This document shows, piece by piece, positions 22,963-34,677 of a stretch of 64,000 bases of DNA (positions within the stretch are counted from its first letter, which is position 1; each line of letters begins with the position of its first letter). The stretch is taken from assembly GCA_036186865.1 (NCBI GenBank), contig AP025066.1:18083697-18147696 (forward strand), given 5' to 3'. Below the pieces are notes generated by a model. It saw only the letters and a program-made list of their open reading frames with translations, made no database searches and was not told the origin of the DNA. This stretch comes from Eustoma russellianum. Taxonomy: Eukaryota; Streptophyta; Magnoliopsida; Gentianales; Gentianaceae. The position numbers and the translations under genes were made by a program.

Positions 22963-25636
22963 TGTAGGACCTATATAGCACCACTAGAAGGGAGGGGTTG
23001 AATAGTGAGTGCGGAAAATTTGGTTTTTAAAAGTTTTTGTCCCAAATTATTCACTTCTGAAAACAGTTTCTGTTTTCAGATCCTGGATTGAGTTATTTAA
23101 ATAACCTAGTTGTAGATATCTAAAAAATATGAAATTTGGTGAAGATGTACTCTCAGATGTTATGAGTGACTAACGAAAATTTCAAATTAAAACTCCAAGC
23201 CTAACCCCTTAAACATACGTTTTTGGTCAGATTGTGCAAATATGCCAGAAACCGTACTCCGAATTGAAAAATTTATTCCTATTTATTGGCAACTCTAAAT
23301 GGTCTGGAACTTTTATGATAAGACTCTCAAGATGTGTATTGTAATAGGTTGAAACAGTTTTTGAAAATTCTTTTGGAAAGTATGTCAACCACGTTGATGT
23401 TCTCAACCTTTGCAAATCTGAAAATCAGATTGCACTAGTCTCAGAACTATTAACGTTTGATTGACTTATATTTATCCAAATGAGGTAAAACTTGTGCCAA
23501 ATGAAAACTAGGACGTGTGAATATGTTTCTGTAAAATTTTATGATTTTTGAAAATTGTTTACTATTTTTACCTTTGTAATGAATTCGATGTAGAAAACAT
23601 GAAACTGAAAGTAAAGTGCTGAAAAGTAAGAACACCAAGCATTTTATACTAGTTCGGTTAAAACAACCTACTCTAGTCTTTGCGGACACCTTTCTCGGTT
23701 TTCACTAAACATAAAAACACCTTACCATAAGGGTGACTGGAGTTAAACACCAACTCCATCTTTTTACAATCAAAACAATCAAGCAAATCAATCACGAACA
23801 CCACCACCGATCGAATGAAGGTTTGATCATACCTTGATAAACCTTTTACAAGAGATGAACATGAATATATGATATAATCAAATCCTATATAATATGTGGA
23901 ATATATGAACAATAGGCTTGAGACTAAGAAGAAGAAGAAAGAAAGGAAGAAGAAGAGAGTAATCTAGCTTTTTGCACTTCAGAGAATGTGAACTGTAGCT
24001 TGGCCTTGTCTTGCACTATCTTCTCCTTTTTATTTTCTCTTGGCCGCCCCATAGGGATCTCTTCCTTGTTGAGATTTGTCTTTAATGTCCTTAGAACATT
24101 GTCTTATATCGAAGATGACACAACCTTGCTTACTTGGTGCAATATGATTGGAAGGATGACTTGACCTTGCTTAGTGTCACTTGTTGATTGGTCCCTTGGC
24201 ACCCTTGTAGTGAGCTGAAAATTCTAAAAAAAAACTAAAAACATGTGCTTAAATTCTAGTCAAATCATTACCATACAATCACACATTAATTCTCCTTCAG
24301 TTTTGGAAGACAAATTGAAGGCAATGAAGATGAAAAAATTGCGCAACTTAAGAGCATGTGCTGAAATTTTCACCATGTGTCTATTTTGAATTCTTTCCTT
24401 GTGTGGTGCCCTCTTCAATGTCACCAATCATGTGTGGCATATCCTCCACTAATTGAGTACCAAATAAGCTCCACCTTGGCTCCAACAAAGATGTAGTGGG
24501 CGTGTGAATTGGCTGCACATGTGTTGAAATTTTATTTTGGCAAGCTTTGTCAAATAATGCACAATATTTACACATAAATGGTAAATAATAATCATACCTA
24601 TTTTGAATTTTATAGAACACTTTAACAGGTCTTGAATGTGTAAAAAGTGTCTAGATACATGTTACACCTATGCCAAAAACGTCCCAGGTGTGTATGTTTG
24701 AAGAAAACCGAATCTTCGACTTTCGTCGGTTGCGCGATTTTGATCATATTGATTTAAAACTTCTTGCACATGTAATATATATTATGTCACACATAATATA
24801 CATAGAATAAAGTGTATATTCAGCTCATGTGGCAGACATAAAAACGCCCATGTGCCCAAAATAAATTACAATTTGAATTCTCCACAAATTTAGCCTAAAT
24901 TGTGGGTCATTTGTGTGTGTCAACATGGTATGACTTAGTGGCTATTTGTAACATGTGAGCCACAAAAGATTTAGACATTTTTTAAGTATATGGGTTGGCC
25001 ATCTTTATATGGCAAGTACGTGACATGTCGTTGAAGTTTCGGTAGTCACTCGAGACGACAATTTTCTGTTTATGACCTTGTAACACGTCGTTATAATTTT
25101 GACGTCACCATGACTTATATCATATAATATAAGACCTTAATATGCTCATAAATATGAGGTGTATATAGTGGTGTGACATCGACGTCCATTTATAATATAT
25201 GTGACGTGTCGGTGGTACGTCAGAATCTATGTGGATTGTGCCTTTTTTAAAAATATGAATATATATATTAAGTATATATTAGACGTGTGAGATGAGATGA
25301 GAAGATGACTTTCCATTTCAAAATTTGTTGCCATATAGCTTCCACCAAATATGTCTCCATTTAGTGAACTAGTTAGTTCATTAACTTAAGCACATCACTT
25401 AATGAACTAGTTTAGTTCATTAATTGTGGCACCTGAAAATAGTACAAAGACAAAAAATGTTTGCCATATGATGTAAGCTTTAACACTTCATGGCTTGTTA
25501 GTACGGCAACAATATATATAAGCATATAAAGCATGTTTATCACATAAACATGTCAAGTAATAATTTGTTCATGCATTTTGTAAGCACGTATCATTTAAAT
25601 CATGCATTTGTAAATCACTCAACCCTTTTTTCAACA
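22963..25636 (-). repeat. Element G 5' LTR (about 2.67 kb; outer end uncertain)
   Basis: The inner end (minus strand ...AGGTCCTACA) is fixed by the PBS, and the stretch CACTAGAAGGGAGGGGTTG is shared with the LTRs of H and fragment I. The outer end is placed at 25636 because the minus strand there starts TGTTGAAAAAAGGG, like the TGTTGAG start of H; no second LTR or TSD is present to confirm it. No gene lies inside. Confidence 0.65.
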
Positions 25637-26005
25637 ACCCTCGTACCTTTTTGGAAGATAAAATAAAAAGAAATTAAAATTATAAGATAGGGCGTTCCGA
25701 AAGAAAATCGATTAAACGTTGTGTCGTGTTAAGCGATATAGGCAAGGAATGACGTACAAATTAAGTAAATAAAGTAAGACTTATGTAACAAATAATTTAG
25801 TTTGAAAAATTAAATAGAAATGGAAATCGGACACAAACATGTAGTCCCATTAAATAAAAGGAAAAAAAATGACATAGGAATAAATTTAATATTCATCACC
25901 CCTAACCAAAACCACTTTGCCACCGATCTCATCTTTCATCCGGAGAAAAACACCTCCTTTCGTTTTCTCTGATTCTTCCAGATCTTCAAGTAATCCTCTT
26001 CTTTT
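25637..26005 (+). promoter_or_regulatory. Host-like promoter and 5' UTR exon remnant
   Basis: This short non-transposon stretch sits between G and J. AT-rich DNA gives way to a C/T-rich UTR-like segment (about 25900-25989) ending CTTCAA before GTAATC, a usable 5' splice site. The rest of this putative intron resumes beyond J at 57188 and ends in CAG at 57275-57277, 21 bases before the kinase-like ATG at 57299. I infer the 5' end of the same gene. CTTTT at 26001-26005 is the left TSD of J. Confidence 0.5.
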
Positions 26006-27294
26006 TGTTGGAGGAAGTGGAAGTTTGGGCTTTGGCCCATTAAGGAAAGTTGCAAAACTTGGTTTAGCAACATACTTTGAGCTTAATTATGATTAGTTTC
26101 TGTTAATAGAAATCGAAAACTAATGGGTCCTTAATTATCTACGGAACGAGTAGTTGATTTTAGGCTTTGAAATCACTCAATTACCATACCGGGTAAATGA
26201 AAAATTAATGCTCAAAGTAGATGGAAAACATGATTTAATGGGTGATGTGTCCTATTCTTAGGAGGCCACATCACCCTTATGGAGGAATACCACATTGGTC
26301 AATTGAACTTATTTAGCCACCCTATAAATGGCTAGAATGAACACTTTAGATGTGTCCTTGGGGCATGAGAAGTTTTTGACTGAAGGGAAGGCCTAGAAAG
26401 TGCCACATGCGCATGCCGCCGCCGCCGCCCGCTCGACCGGCTCGGTGCGGGTTCATGCCGGTTCCTATCTTTTTGGAGAAAATTTATTTGGGCTTTTGGA
26501 TTAATTATTTTTCGTAAATAATTAAAGGCTTCAGGCCTAACTGCACAGCAACCCAAATGCTCTCCGATTCAGGGGTCCAGTCCATCTGCGAAACAGTTAA
26601 CGGTTGACGCGGTTGAGTTTAAATAGTACGTGGTTGAGTTTGATAAAGCATTCGGTTATGGTTTAAATCGAACAGTTATAGTTCAAACGATCTCCTCCTA
26701 AATCTGTAAGATCAAACGATTTTGATCTAATGGTGGCGGAAGGTTCAGCTTTGATCCAACAAATGAAATTGAAACTGACCTAACCGCCCAACCGAATATG
26801 GTTTTCATCTAACGCTCCGGGTTCAATCCTGTATTTTTTGGTTTTCCATGTAACGGCTGTAATTTAAATCTTCCAAAACTGCCGGGAGGTTTTCATCTGA
26901 TGGCTTTAGTCAATCTACGGTTATTACCCGACGGTCACGATTACTTCTGCGAAAACCGATTTCCAACCGATCCCTCAATATAAAAAGAGGATGGGTGTGC
27001 AATAAAAAGACACACTCAGCTTCTGATTTCATATTCATCTTCATACTTTCTGCATTACGTCCAAGAGAAGTCATGACACTTGAAGGTTCGTTATAGTTCA
27101 AGTTCAGCAGTGCCGCTCAACTGAACAGGTGCCCGTTGTATCCTGGGAGACGGTTGCTAACGCTGGTTACACACAGTATACTGGAGCAATATGTCTTAAG
27201 GACAGAGTCCTCGACTTGCCCCGGGTTTGGTTTACTGTTTTCGTACGCACACATTAAACGATTGCGTCTTGTACAGGATTGATCTTTTCTAACA
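26006..27294 (+). repeat. Element J 5' LTR (1289 bp)
   Basis: It matches the three pieces of the 3' LTR. TATAAAA lies at 26980-26986 (TATATAAA at 56858-56865 in the 3' copy), giving a probable U3 of ~1 kb and R-U5 of ~0.3 kb. Several AACGGTT-like motifs stand in U3 and resemble Myb sites. The sequence after the LTR does not match the Met-tRNA PBS, so its primer is unknown. Confidence 0.9.
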
Positions 27295-27444
27295 ATCTTA
27301 AGATGTATTTCTTTCAATTAATTTCTGTACTGTTTTCAAATTCTGTGTGCAAAGCAGTGTTCATACTGATTTTCAGTCTCTTTCTACCCATTTCTTATAT
27401 TCAACACTGTTCTGACATATACGTTTTGATCGAACTGAACAGGA

Positions 27445-28290
27445 ATGGAAAACGAAAGCTCGAACTCTGTTCAAGGCTTTAATGGTGCACACTCTGTGCA
27501 TGCACCTGACGGGGCCTATAACGTTGTTGTCGGTGTACCGTTCAACATGGTTCCTCTGGCACCTAGCGGAGGGCCTCAGATGAATCCGGCTGCCACAGCT
27601 GCACACATGGAGAAGCCGAAAAAATTTGCTGCAGTTTCTTCAAGAGATGGCAACAAAGGATGTTGTTCTATCTCACAGCACTGGGATTGGCCAAGATGCT
27701 GAGCGAGGATCCACCAGTGGTAGAACCTGTGGATGATCAAAATCAGAACATGCAGAATGCCTTGGGTGCTGAAGCATGGGCGTACACTAATTTCTGTTGT
27801 TTGAATCTCATTCTGAGTTTCTTGGATAATACTATCTATGGCGTGTTTTGTACTTATAAAACTGCAAAAGCATTGTGGTCAGCTTTAGATAAAAAGTATC
27901 GCCCAGAAGATGCTGGCACAAAAAAGTTAATAGTTGGTAGATTTCTTGACTATGAAATGCTAGATTCCAAAACTGTCATTTTGCAGGTTGAAGAAATACA
28001 GATGTTGGTATCTGAAATGGAAGAGGAGGGCATGACGCTCAGTGAATCTTTCCAAGTTGCGGCTGTGATTGAGAAGAATAACACTTTGGGCGTGAACGTC
28101 AAGGGCAAGGAGATTTCAAAGAAGTTCACAAGTAAGTGTTATAACTGTGGAAAACTGGGGCACTGCAGTAGTAACTGTCGCAAGCCCAAAAAGAATCAAA
28201 ATCAAACCAAAGCAAAAGCAAATCTGGTCGGCGCAATGGAAGGTCTGAATCTCCGCGCAGTGGTGACTGAATGCAACACAGTGGGAAATC
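27445..28290 (+). pseudogene. gag of element J
   Basis: ATG 27445 starts a frame that breaks near 27635; the correct frame continues as FKRWQQRMLFYLTALGLAK and leads to a UBN2-type copia Gag core (SALDKKYRPEDAGTKK). Between AAVIEK and the knuckle a block normally present in such Gags (the LPPSW...RLRIEED region) is missing, an internal deletion. The CCHC knuckle CYNCGKLGHCSSNC follows. One frameshift and one deletion prevent a normal Gag. Confidence 0.85.
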
Positions 28291-29815
28291 CGCATGAATG
28301 GTGGGTGGACACAGAGGCCACTCGACATGTATCTGCCAACAAGGCAATGTTCAATGACTATGTACCCACAACAAATAATGAACAATTCTTCATGGGAAAC
28401 TCAGACAGCTCAAAGATTGAAGGATCGGGCAAGGTGGTTCTGAAACTGACCTTAGGAAGGGAGCTGACCTTGCAGAATGTGTTGCATGTTCCTGACATCC
28501 AGAAGAACTTGGTACCTGGCACTCTACTAGTCAATCATGGTTTTAGACTAGTTTTTGAGGCAAACAAATTTACTCTATCTAAAAATGGCTTGTATTTTGG
28601 AAAGGGGTACCTTACTGATAACATGTTTAAATTGAATGTTATGACGATTGTACCCAAAAAAGTTCCGCCCAATCAGGCTAATAAAAGTGTTTCCTCTTTG
28701 CTTACATGCTTGAGTCTTCTTGTTTATGGCATTTTCGTTTGGGAGATGTTAATTACAAGTCAATACAACGAATTATTAACCTTGACTTATTACCCAAACT
28801 GGACTTTAATAATAATGAAAAATGCCAAATATGTGTTGAAGCAAAATCGGCAAAAGCACCATTTCCTTCAACGTAACAAAACACTGAACCCTTGGATTTA
28901 ATTCATACAGACTTGTGTCATTTAAAGTTTGTGCAAACAAGAGGAGGTAAAAAGTAGTTTGTAACTTTTATCGACGATTGCACTAGATACTATTATGTTT
29001 ATTTGCTAAGTAGCAAAGATGAGGCCATTGATGCTTTTAAAGATTATAAGAATAAAGTTGAGAATCAACTTAGCAAATGAATTAAAACAATTTGAAGAAA
29101 TAAAGACGGGGAATATGACACATCTTTTAATGAGTTCTGTTCAGAACATGTCATTATTCATCAAACAACTGCACCATATTCACCTCAATCGAATGGTATT
29201 GCAGAACGCAAAAATGGTACTGTAAAGGAAATGACGAATGCTATGTTGATAAGTTCGGGTTTACCTCAGAACTTGTAGGGGGAAGCAATTCTCTCTGCCA
29301 ACGTCATTTTAAATAGGATTCTGTCTAAGAAGATGGATAAAACCCCATATGAACTTTGGAAAGGCAATAAGCTTAGCTACAAATACTTGAAAGTGTGGGT
29401 GTGTCTGGCGAAGGTTGCTGTACCTAAACCAAGACAAGTGAGAATCGGGTCTAAAACAATTGATTGCATATTCATAGGTTATGCAACAAACAATAGTGCA
29501 TATCGTTTCTTAGTGCACAAGTCAGACATTCCCGAGATACATGAAAATGTTGTCATGGAGTCGAAGAATGAAGTGTTCTTTGAAAATATCTTTCCGAAGA
29601 AAGACAGTGAAGAAGCTAGCACTAGTAAGCGAATGCGTGAGACGACTCCTCAAGAAACTGAGGAACCTCGTCAAAGCAAACGAGCCAAAATACCAACATC
29701 ATTTGGACCAGATTTTCTAACCTACATGGTAGAAAACGAGCCAAGATCTTTCTCTAAGGCAATGACGACTCCAGAAGCTCCTTTCTGGAAAGAAGCAGTG
29801 CATAGTTAGATAGAT
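28291..29815 (+). pseudogene. Protease and integrase of element J
   Basis: The protease motif reads WWVDTEATRHV: the glycine of the catalytic D-T-G is replaced by Glu, which should inactivate it. The open frame ends at 28901; integrase pieces then follow in several frames with stops (SKDEAIDAFKDYKNK near 29015, APYSPQSNGIAERKNGTVKEM near 29160-29240). A frame from 29333 to 29809 carries the integrase C-terminus and linker (MDKTPYELWKGNK, DCIFIGYA, NEVFFENIFP). Confidence 0.85.
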
Positions 29816-31296
29816 TCTAATCTTCAAAATCACACTTGGGAGTTGGTGGATCTTCCACCAGGAAGTAAACCACTCGGATGCAAGTGGATTTTTAGGAAAA
29901 AACTGAAAGAAGATGGATTTATTGACAAGTACAAGGCAAGGTTGGTAGCCAAGGGCTACAGGCAGAAAGAATGATTTGACTTCTTTGACACCTACTCACC
30001 AGTGTCTAGGATCACTTTCATCAGGATGCTAGTGGCTATTGTTGCAGTCTACAACTTAGAAATCCATCAAATGGATGTGAAGACTGTCTTTCTGAATGGT
30101 GAGTTAGAGGAAGAGATTTATATAGAACAACCTGAAGGGTTCGTCGTCCCAGGACAAGAAAAGAAAGTGTGTAGACTTGTTAAGTCTCTATACGGACTTA
30201 AACAAGCACCCAAGCAATGGCATTTAAAGTTTGATCAGGTAATAATGTCAAACAGCTTCAGGATCAACGAGTGTGACAAGTGTGTATACATCAAGAGCAC
30301 ACCAAACGCCGATGTGATAGTATGTCTCTATGTAGACGACATGCTAATCATAGCAGTACTCATGACATTGTCTTGAATACAAAGAAGATGTTAACATGGA
30401 ATTTTGATATGAAGAACATGGGGGTTGCCAATGTTATTCTAGGAATTAAAATTTCTCGGATGGCTGATGGTCTTGTTATGTCGCAAGCTCATTATATTGA
30501 ATCTATTCTCAAACGATTCAATATATTTGAAACAAAACCAATAAAAACCCCACTTGAAATAAGTATACACTTAAGGAAAAACCAAGGCGAACCTGTAGCT
30601 CAATTGAAGTACTCGCAAGTAATCGGGAGTCTGATGTACATAACTAATTGTACAAGACCAGACTTAGCTTGTTCAGTGAACAAATTGAGCAGGTTTACCA
30701 GTAATCCAAGTGATGATCATTGGAAAGCTCTAAATAGAGTGATGAGGTACCTGAAATACACAATGAACCTTGGATTATATTATACAAGATATCCAGCAGT
30801 ATTAGAAGGATATTGCGATGCAAATTGGATATCAGACAGTAAACACTCGAAGTCCACCAGTGGATATTTATTCACTGTTGGTGGTAGTGCTGTGTCGTGG
30901 AAATCCACAAAACAAACGTGCATAGCTCGGTCCACTATGGAAGCTGAGTTTATAGCACTGGATAAAGCTGGAGAAGAGGCTGAATGGCTTCTAAATTTCT
31001 TAGAAGATGTTCCATGCTGGCCTAAGCCAATCGCTCCTATTAGCATACGCTGTGATAGTCAGTCAGCTATAGGACGTGAACAAAGCAACATCTATAATGG
31101 TAAGTCACGACACATACGTCGGATACATAACACCATTAAACAGTTGATTTCTAATGGCGTGATTTCCATTGATTACATAAAATCAATAGAGAATCTTGCG
31201 GATCCGCTTACAAAAGCCTTGCCTAGATATCAGATGTCAAAATTGACAAACGGAATGGGACTAAAGCCTATAATACAAGAATCTTTGTATTGGTAA
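29816..31296 (+). pseudogene. RT and RNase H of element J
   Basis: RT motifs in order: GCKWIFRKKLKEDG, KARLVAKGY, a stop near 29972, QMDVKTVFLNGELEEEIY, SLYGLKQAPKQWH and catalytic YVDD at 30329-30340. A frameshift just after YVDD moves into the frame 30280-31296, which holds the rest of RT and a well-kept RNase H (GYCDANWISDSK, STSGYLFTVGG, TMEAEFIALDKAGEE, CDSQSAIG, KSRHIRR) to the natural stop at 31296. Confidence 0.9.
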
Positions 31297-31835
31297 CCCA
31301 ACCTTGTTGACTAGAGATCCCAGAATCTTGGTTCAATGGGACAACTAAGTTATGAAGTTTCAGTTTAGCACTTACTCATTCCGTTACATAAGAATGCTAT
31401 CTGCAAAGAATATTTAGGGTAAGCTAAAGCTTTCAGTGATGTCCTATATCATGATACATCAAGTGGGGTATGGCAGAATGCTCCTGATAGGAATCACCTA
31501 TGTAAGTGTGAAGTGGGTCGCTTCTATGAGAACTCTGAAACAAGATATCTCTAAAACACTTTCTGAAACCAGGTTGTTCATGGCCAAAACGAACACAACC
31601 ATGAGAACCAAAAGGGTGTTAAAAGAAATGTTGTGTGAGTATCGTTGTCTAGGTTCACAGCAAAGGCTGACTGGTTCAAGACATCAAGTCACTAGTTAGC
31701 CGAGTAAATCCAATGGTACATCACTAAGAAAGGTTCAAAGCCAGAAGCTACCTTTTCTGATTCAACATTTTCTTGTCTGACTTCTCTTTACAGTCTGCAT
31801 CTGCATTTGCATTAATTTCCATTTGTGTGGGGGAT
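31297..31835 (+). other. Element J 3' untranslated region and PPT
   Basis: No conserved frame. The purine-rich GTGTGGGGGA at 31825-31834 is the likely PPT. The adjoining 3' LTR begins TTTTGG where the 5' LTR has TGTTGG, so its terminal TG has mutated. Confidence 0.7.
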
Positions 31836-32195
31836 TTTTGGAGGAAGTGGAAGTTTGGGCTTTCGCCCATTAAGGAAAGTTGCAAAACTTGGTTTAGCAA
31901 CATACTTTGAGCTTAATTATGATTAGTTTCCGTTAATGGAAATCAAAAACTAATGGGTCCTTAATTATCTACGTAACGAGTAGTTAATTTTAGGCTTTAG
32001 AATCACTCAATTACCATACCGGGTAAATAAGAAATTAATGCTCAAAATAGATAGAAAACATGATTTAATGGGTGATGTGTCATATTTTTAGGAGGCCACA
32101 TCACCCTTATGGAGGAATACTACATTGGACAATTGAACTTATTTAGCCACCTTATAAATGGCTAGAATGGACACTTTAGATGTGCCTTTGGGTAA
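31836..32195 (+). repeat. Element J 3' LTR, first piece
   Basis: It matches 26006-26365 and ends where the LTR of element H begins at 32196. Confidence 0.9.
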
Positions 32196-32309
32196 TGTTG
32201 AGAAATATGTTTGGATAATTTTCAAAATCATGATTTTAAGTGATGAATACTTAAAAATGTCACACATGGTGTTATATGTGATTAAAAGTAGAAAAAGTTG
32301 AACAAGTTG

Positions 32310-32517
32310 ACATCGATCTCTCACATCGATCGATCTATGTAAGGTAGAAAAGTTTAAGACCTTTCTGTGAGACATCGATTTCTAAACCTGAGACACATCG
32401 ATCGATTAATGTACATCGAACTCTCACTTAGATCGATCGATGTAGGTCAGAGGCAAACTCTGAAACTTTCTGTGAGACATCGATCTCTGAAGCTAAGACA
32501 CTTCGATCGATCGATGT
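32310..32517 (+). repeat. Four ATCGAT hairpin repeats in H LTR
   Basis: Units at 32310-32340, 32372-32412, 32413-32443 and 32477-32517 each start ACATCGA and end GATNNATGT or TCGATGT; the last has a 9-bp perfect stem, the third 7 bp. The 3' LTR copy keeps them at about 40230-40437. Confidence 0.8.
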
Positions 32518-33458
32518 CTAGGGTTTTTAGAAATAATTTTCTAAAAAGTGATAAAATGATTGTTTTCATTTGTACATGATTTATACATGCTCATTATGTG
32601 ATTATTATGTGTTTTTGGTGATTATTATTGTCTTGTGACTAACATGCCTTGGAAGTTTCTACAACTTACCAAAAAGGGCAAAATTGGTATTTTAAGTTTT
32701 GTAGGAACATCATATGGTGAAAAATATTTCAAATGCATATTATTATCTTGATTATCATGACAAAGGTGGTATTGTGATTATTTCTGACCATCGGGGGCAT
32801 TTCTGGAGTTTTCTCACACCAGGGGTATTTTGGTCATTTTACCCCAAGGGTATTTTTGGTATTTTCACTCAAGGAATCTCTTGAGCATATTATTATCTTC
32901 ATTATGGAGCTGTGTTATTATTATTTTGAAGATTATATGGTGATCTTATATCTTATTCTCTCAACCGATGATATTATTGACTATAGCTGGATATGTGACG
33001 ATTTGAGATGTCACATTCTATTTTTTCTTGAAGACCCTCTTATATATGTTATAAGAGGATATTAATCATCATCTTTTAGAGATTACAAGGTGTCCTTGGT
33101 GCAAGATTCATCACAATATGTAAAGGAGAAGAAAGTAGGAATTTTGGTGTTATATGTTGACATAATCTTGTCAACACTTATTCATTATTTTTTATTCACA
33201 AAATTTGAGTTGGTATACATACATACAACATCAAAAACATCCATAAACAGGTGGAGAAGGTGGTATACTCATTTTATAACTTTTGGGCAAGTGGAAAATT
33301 CAAAAACAAGCTAGTTGGCAAAAGTTGTCAACTTGAAATTTCAAATTTGAAGTTAATGGAGACAAGGTTGTTGGAGCTGATCTTGGATGTGCTTTAATTC
33401 AAAATTCTCAGCCATCACATGGTCTAAAAGTTGGATAGAATATGCCATCTATTCACAC

Positions 33459-33466
33459 TATAAATA
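33459..33466 (+). promoter_or_regulatory. TATA box of element H LTR
   Basis: TATAAATA sits about 1.26 kb into the LTR and about 25 bp before GAAGAGAAGACACAC, a plausible transcript start. Confidence 0.6.
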
Positions 33467-34556
33467 GGAGGCAAGATGAAGAAGAGAAGACACACACTTG
33501 AAAGCAAAATTGAAGATTGTTGTCTTGCTATTCTCTTCTCATATTTTCGTTCATACTTTGTTTAGCTAAGGTGTTCCAATTTTTTTTGTTGTCCAGCTAC
33601 ACTATACACACCTTCTTGGGTTGGATTTGTATGATTGATTAGCCAAATTTATAAGGCTACATCAATAAGTGGTAGAGGTGTTGTAACCAAGAGTTGCATA
33701 GAGGTGATTATCCAAGTCTTGAATAGAGTTGGTGTATAACCCAAGGATCAAGCTTGGCTCTTGTTGTAAGGTGTTCATTTGATAGTGAAATCCAAGGAAA
33801 TGTGTTCCTTGGGACTGGAGTAGGTCACATTGACCGAACCAGGATAAATTCTCGGTGTTCTTCTCTGGTTTCTTTATTTCTTTTTTCTGCCCGTTTTTTA
33901 CTGCAGTTTTCATACAAATTCTCACAATTTGAAAAAATAGCTAAACATTTTCAAAATTCGTGATTTTTGGTGGAGTTATACTTCAGACAGTTAGCTTTCA
34001 TTTTCAACAATAATCACTTGATTTGAGCAAGGGAAAGTTAGTCTTTCAGTCTTTGCAAGATAACTGCTCCAATCTGGCTGCAATCTGACCAGTTTTGAGA
34101 AAACTTAAATTCTGTATTTTTCAAGAATTGTTTAAGGTCAGGGCCTTTTAAAAACTTCATCTACACATCCTAAGGAGTGTTTTGATATAAAGATCAACCT
34201 TTTTAGTTGAGTATTCAAAGAGAAACACGTTTTGCAAAATCAGCAACATTCTGTCCAATTTTGTCCAGATTGACCATCTGAATCTTTTTATTTGTTTGAA
34301 GGGACAAACGATCTTATTTTTGTCTTATTTTTGGACAGAGTCTTTTTAACTCATTGAAGTTAAATTCTGGAAAGTTTCATAATTTTTGGAGTTGTGTACA
34401 ATTATTTATGAATTTTTAAAAACAGGTTCTGAATCTGAGGTTGTTTCAGATTCGGTTTTCAAAGGGGATTTTAACAAAGGGTTGTAGTGTAATTTCCGCT
34501 AACCACTATTCACCCGCCTTCTAGTGGTGTTTGTTGCAGGTGCACGGTCCAACATT

Positions 34557-34567
34557 TGGTATCAGAG
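34557..34567 (+). other. Primer-binding site of element H
   Basis: TGGTATCAGAG, complementary to initiator-Met tRNA, two bases after the LTR. Confidence 0.9.
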
Positions 34568-34677
34568 ACAGACCAACACCACTCAAAAGAAGCAAGATTC
34601 AACACCATACAAACAATACAAGGCCAAGAAACAACGATTCATTATATACTGCTTGTCTCAAATCCAAGGTACATACT

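Larger units (their letters stand above)
17972..25636 (-). mobile_element. Element G: decayed SIRE/Maximus-like Ty1/copia element, 3' end cut off
   Basis: On the minus strand the order is LTR, degenerate PBS, gag, protease, integrase, RT and part of RNase H, the copia order. Proteins resemble those of element H throughout. It stops at 17971 where LTR X is inserted; the rest of RNase H and the 3' LTR must lie left of X. Stops and frameshifts are scattered through gag-pol, so G is inactive. Its LTR lies ~280 bp upstream of a host-like 5' UTR. Confidence 0.85.
32196..34554 (+). repeat. Element H 5' LTR (2359 bp)
   Basis: TGTTGAGAAATATG...GGTCCAACA, followed directly by the PBS. U3 holds four ATCGAT hairpin repeats (32310-32517). 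TATAAATA at 33459-33466 predicts transcription start near 33490 and an R-U5 of about 1.06 kb. The segment CTATTCACCCGCCTTCTAG near its end is shared with G and I on the opposite strand. Confidence 0.92.
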
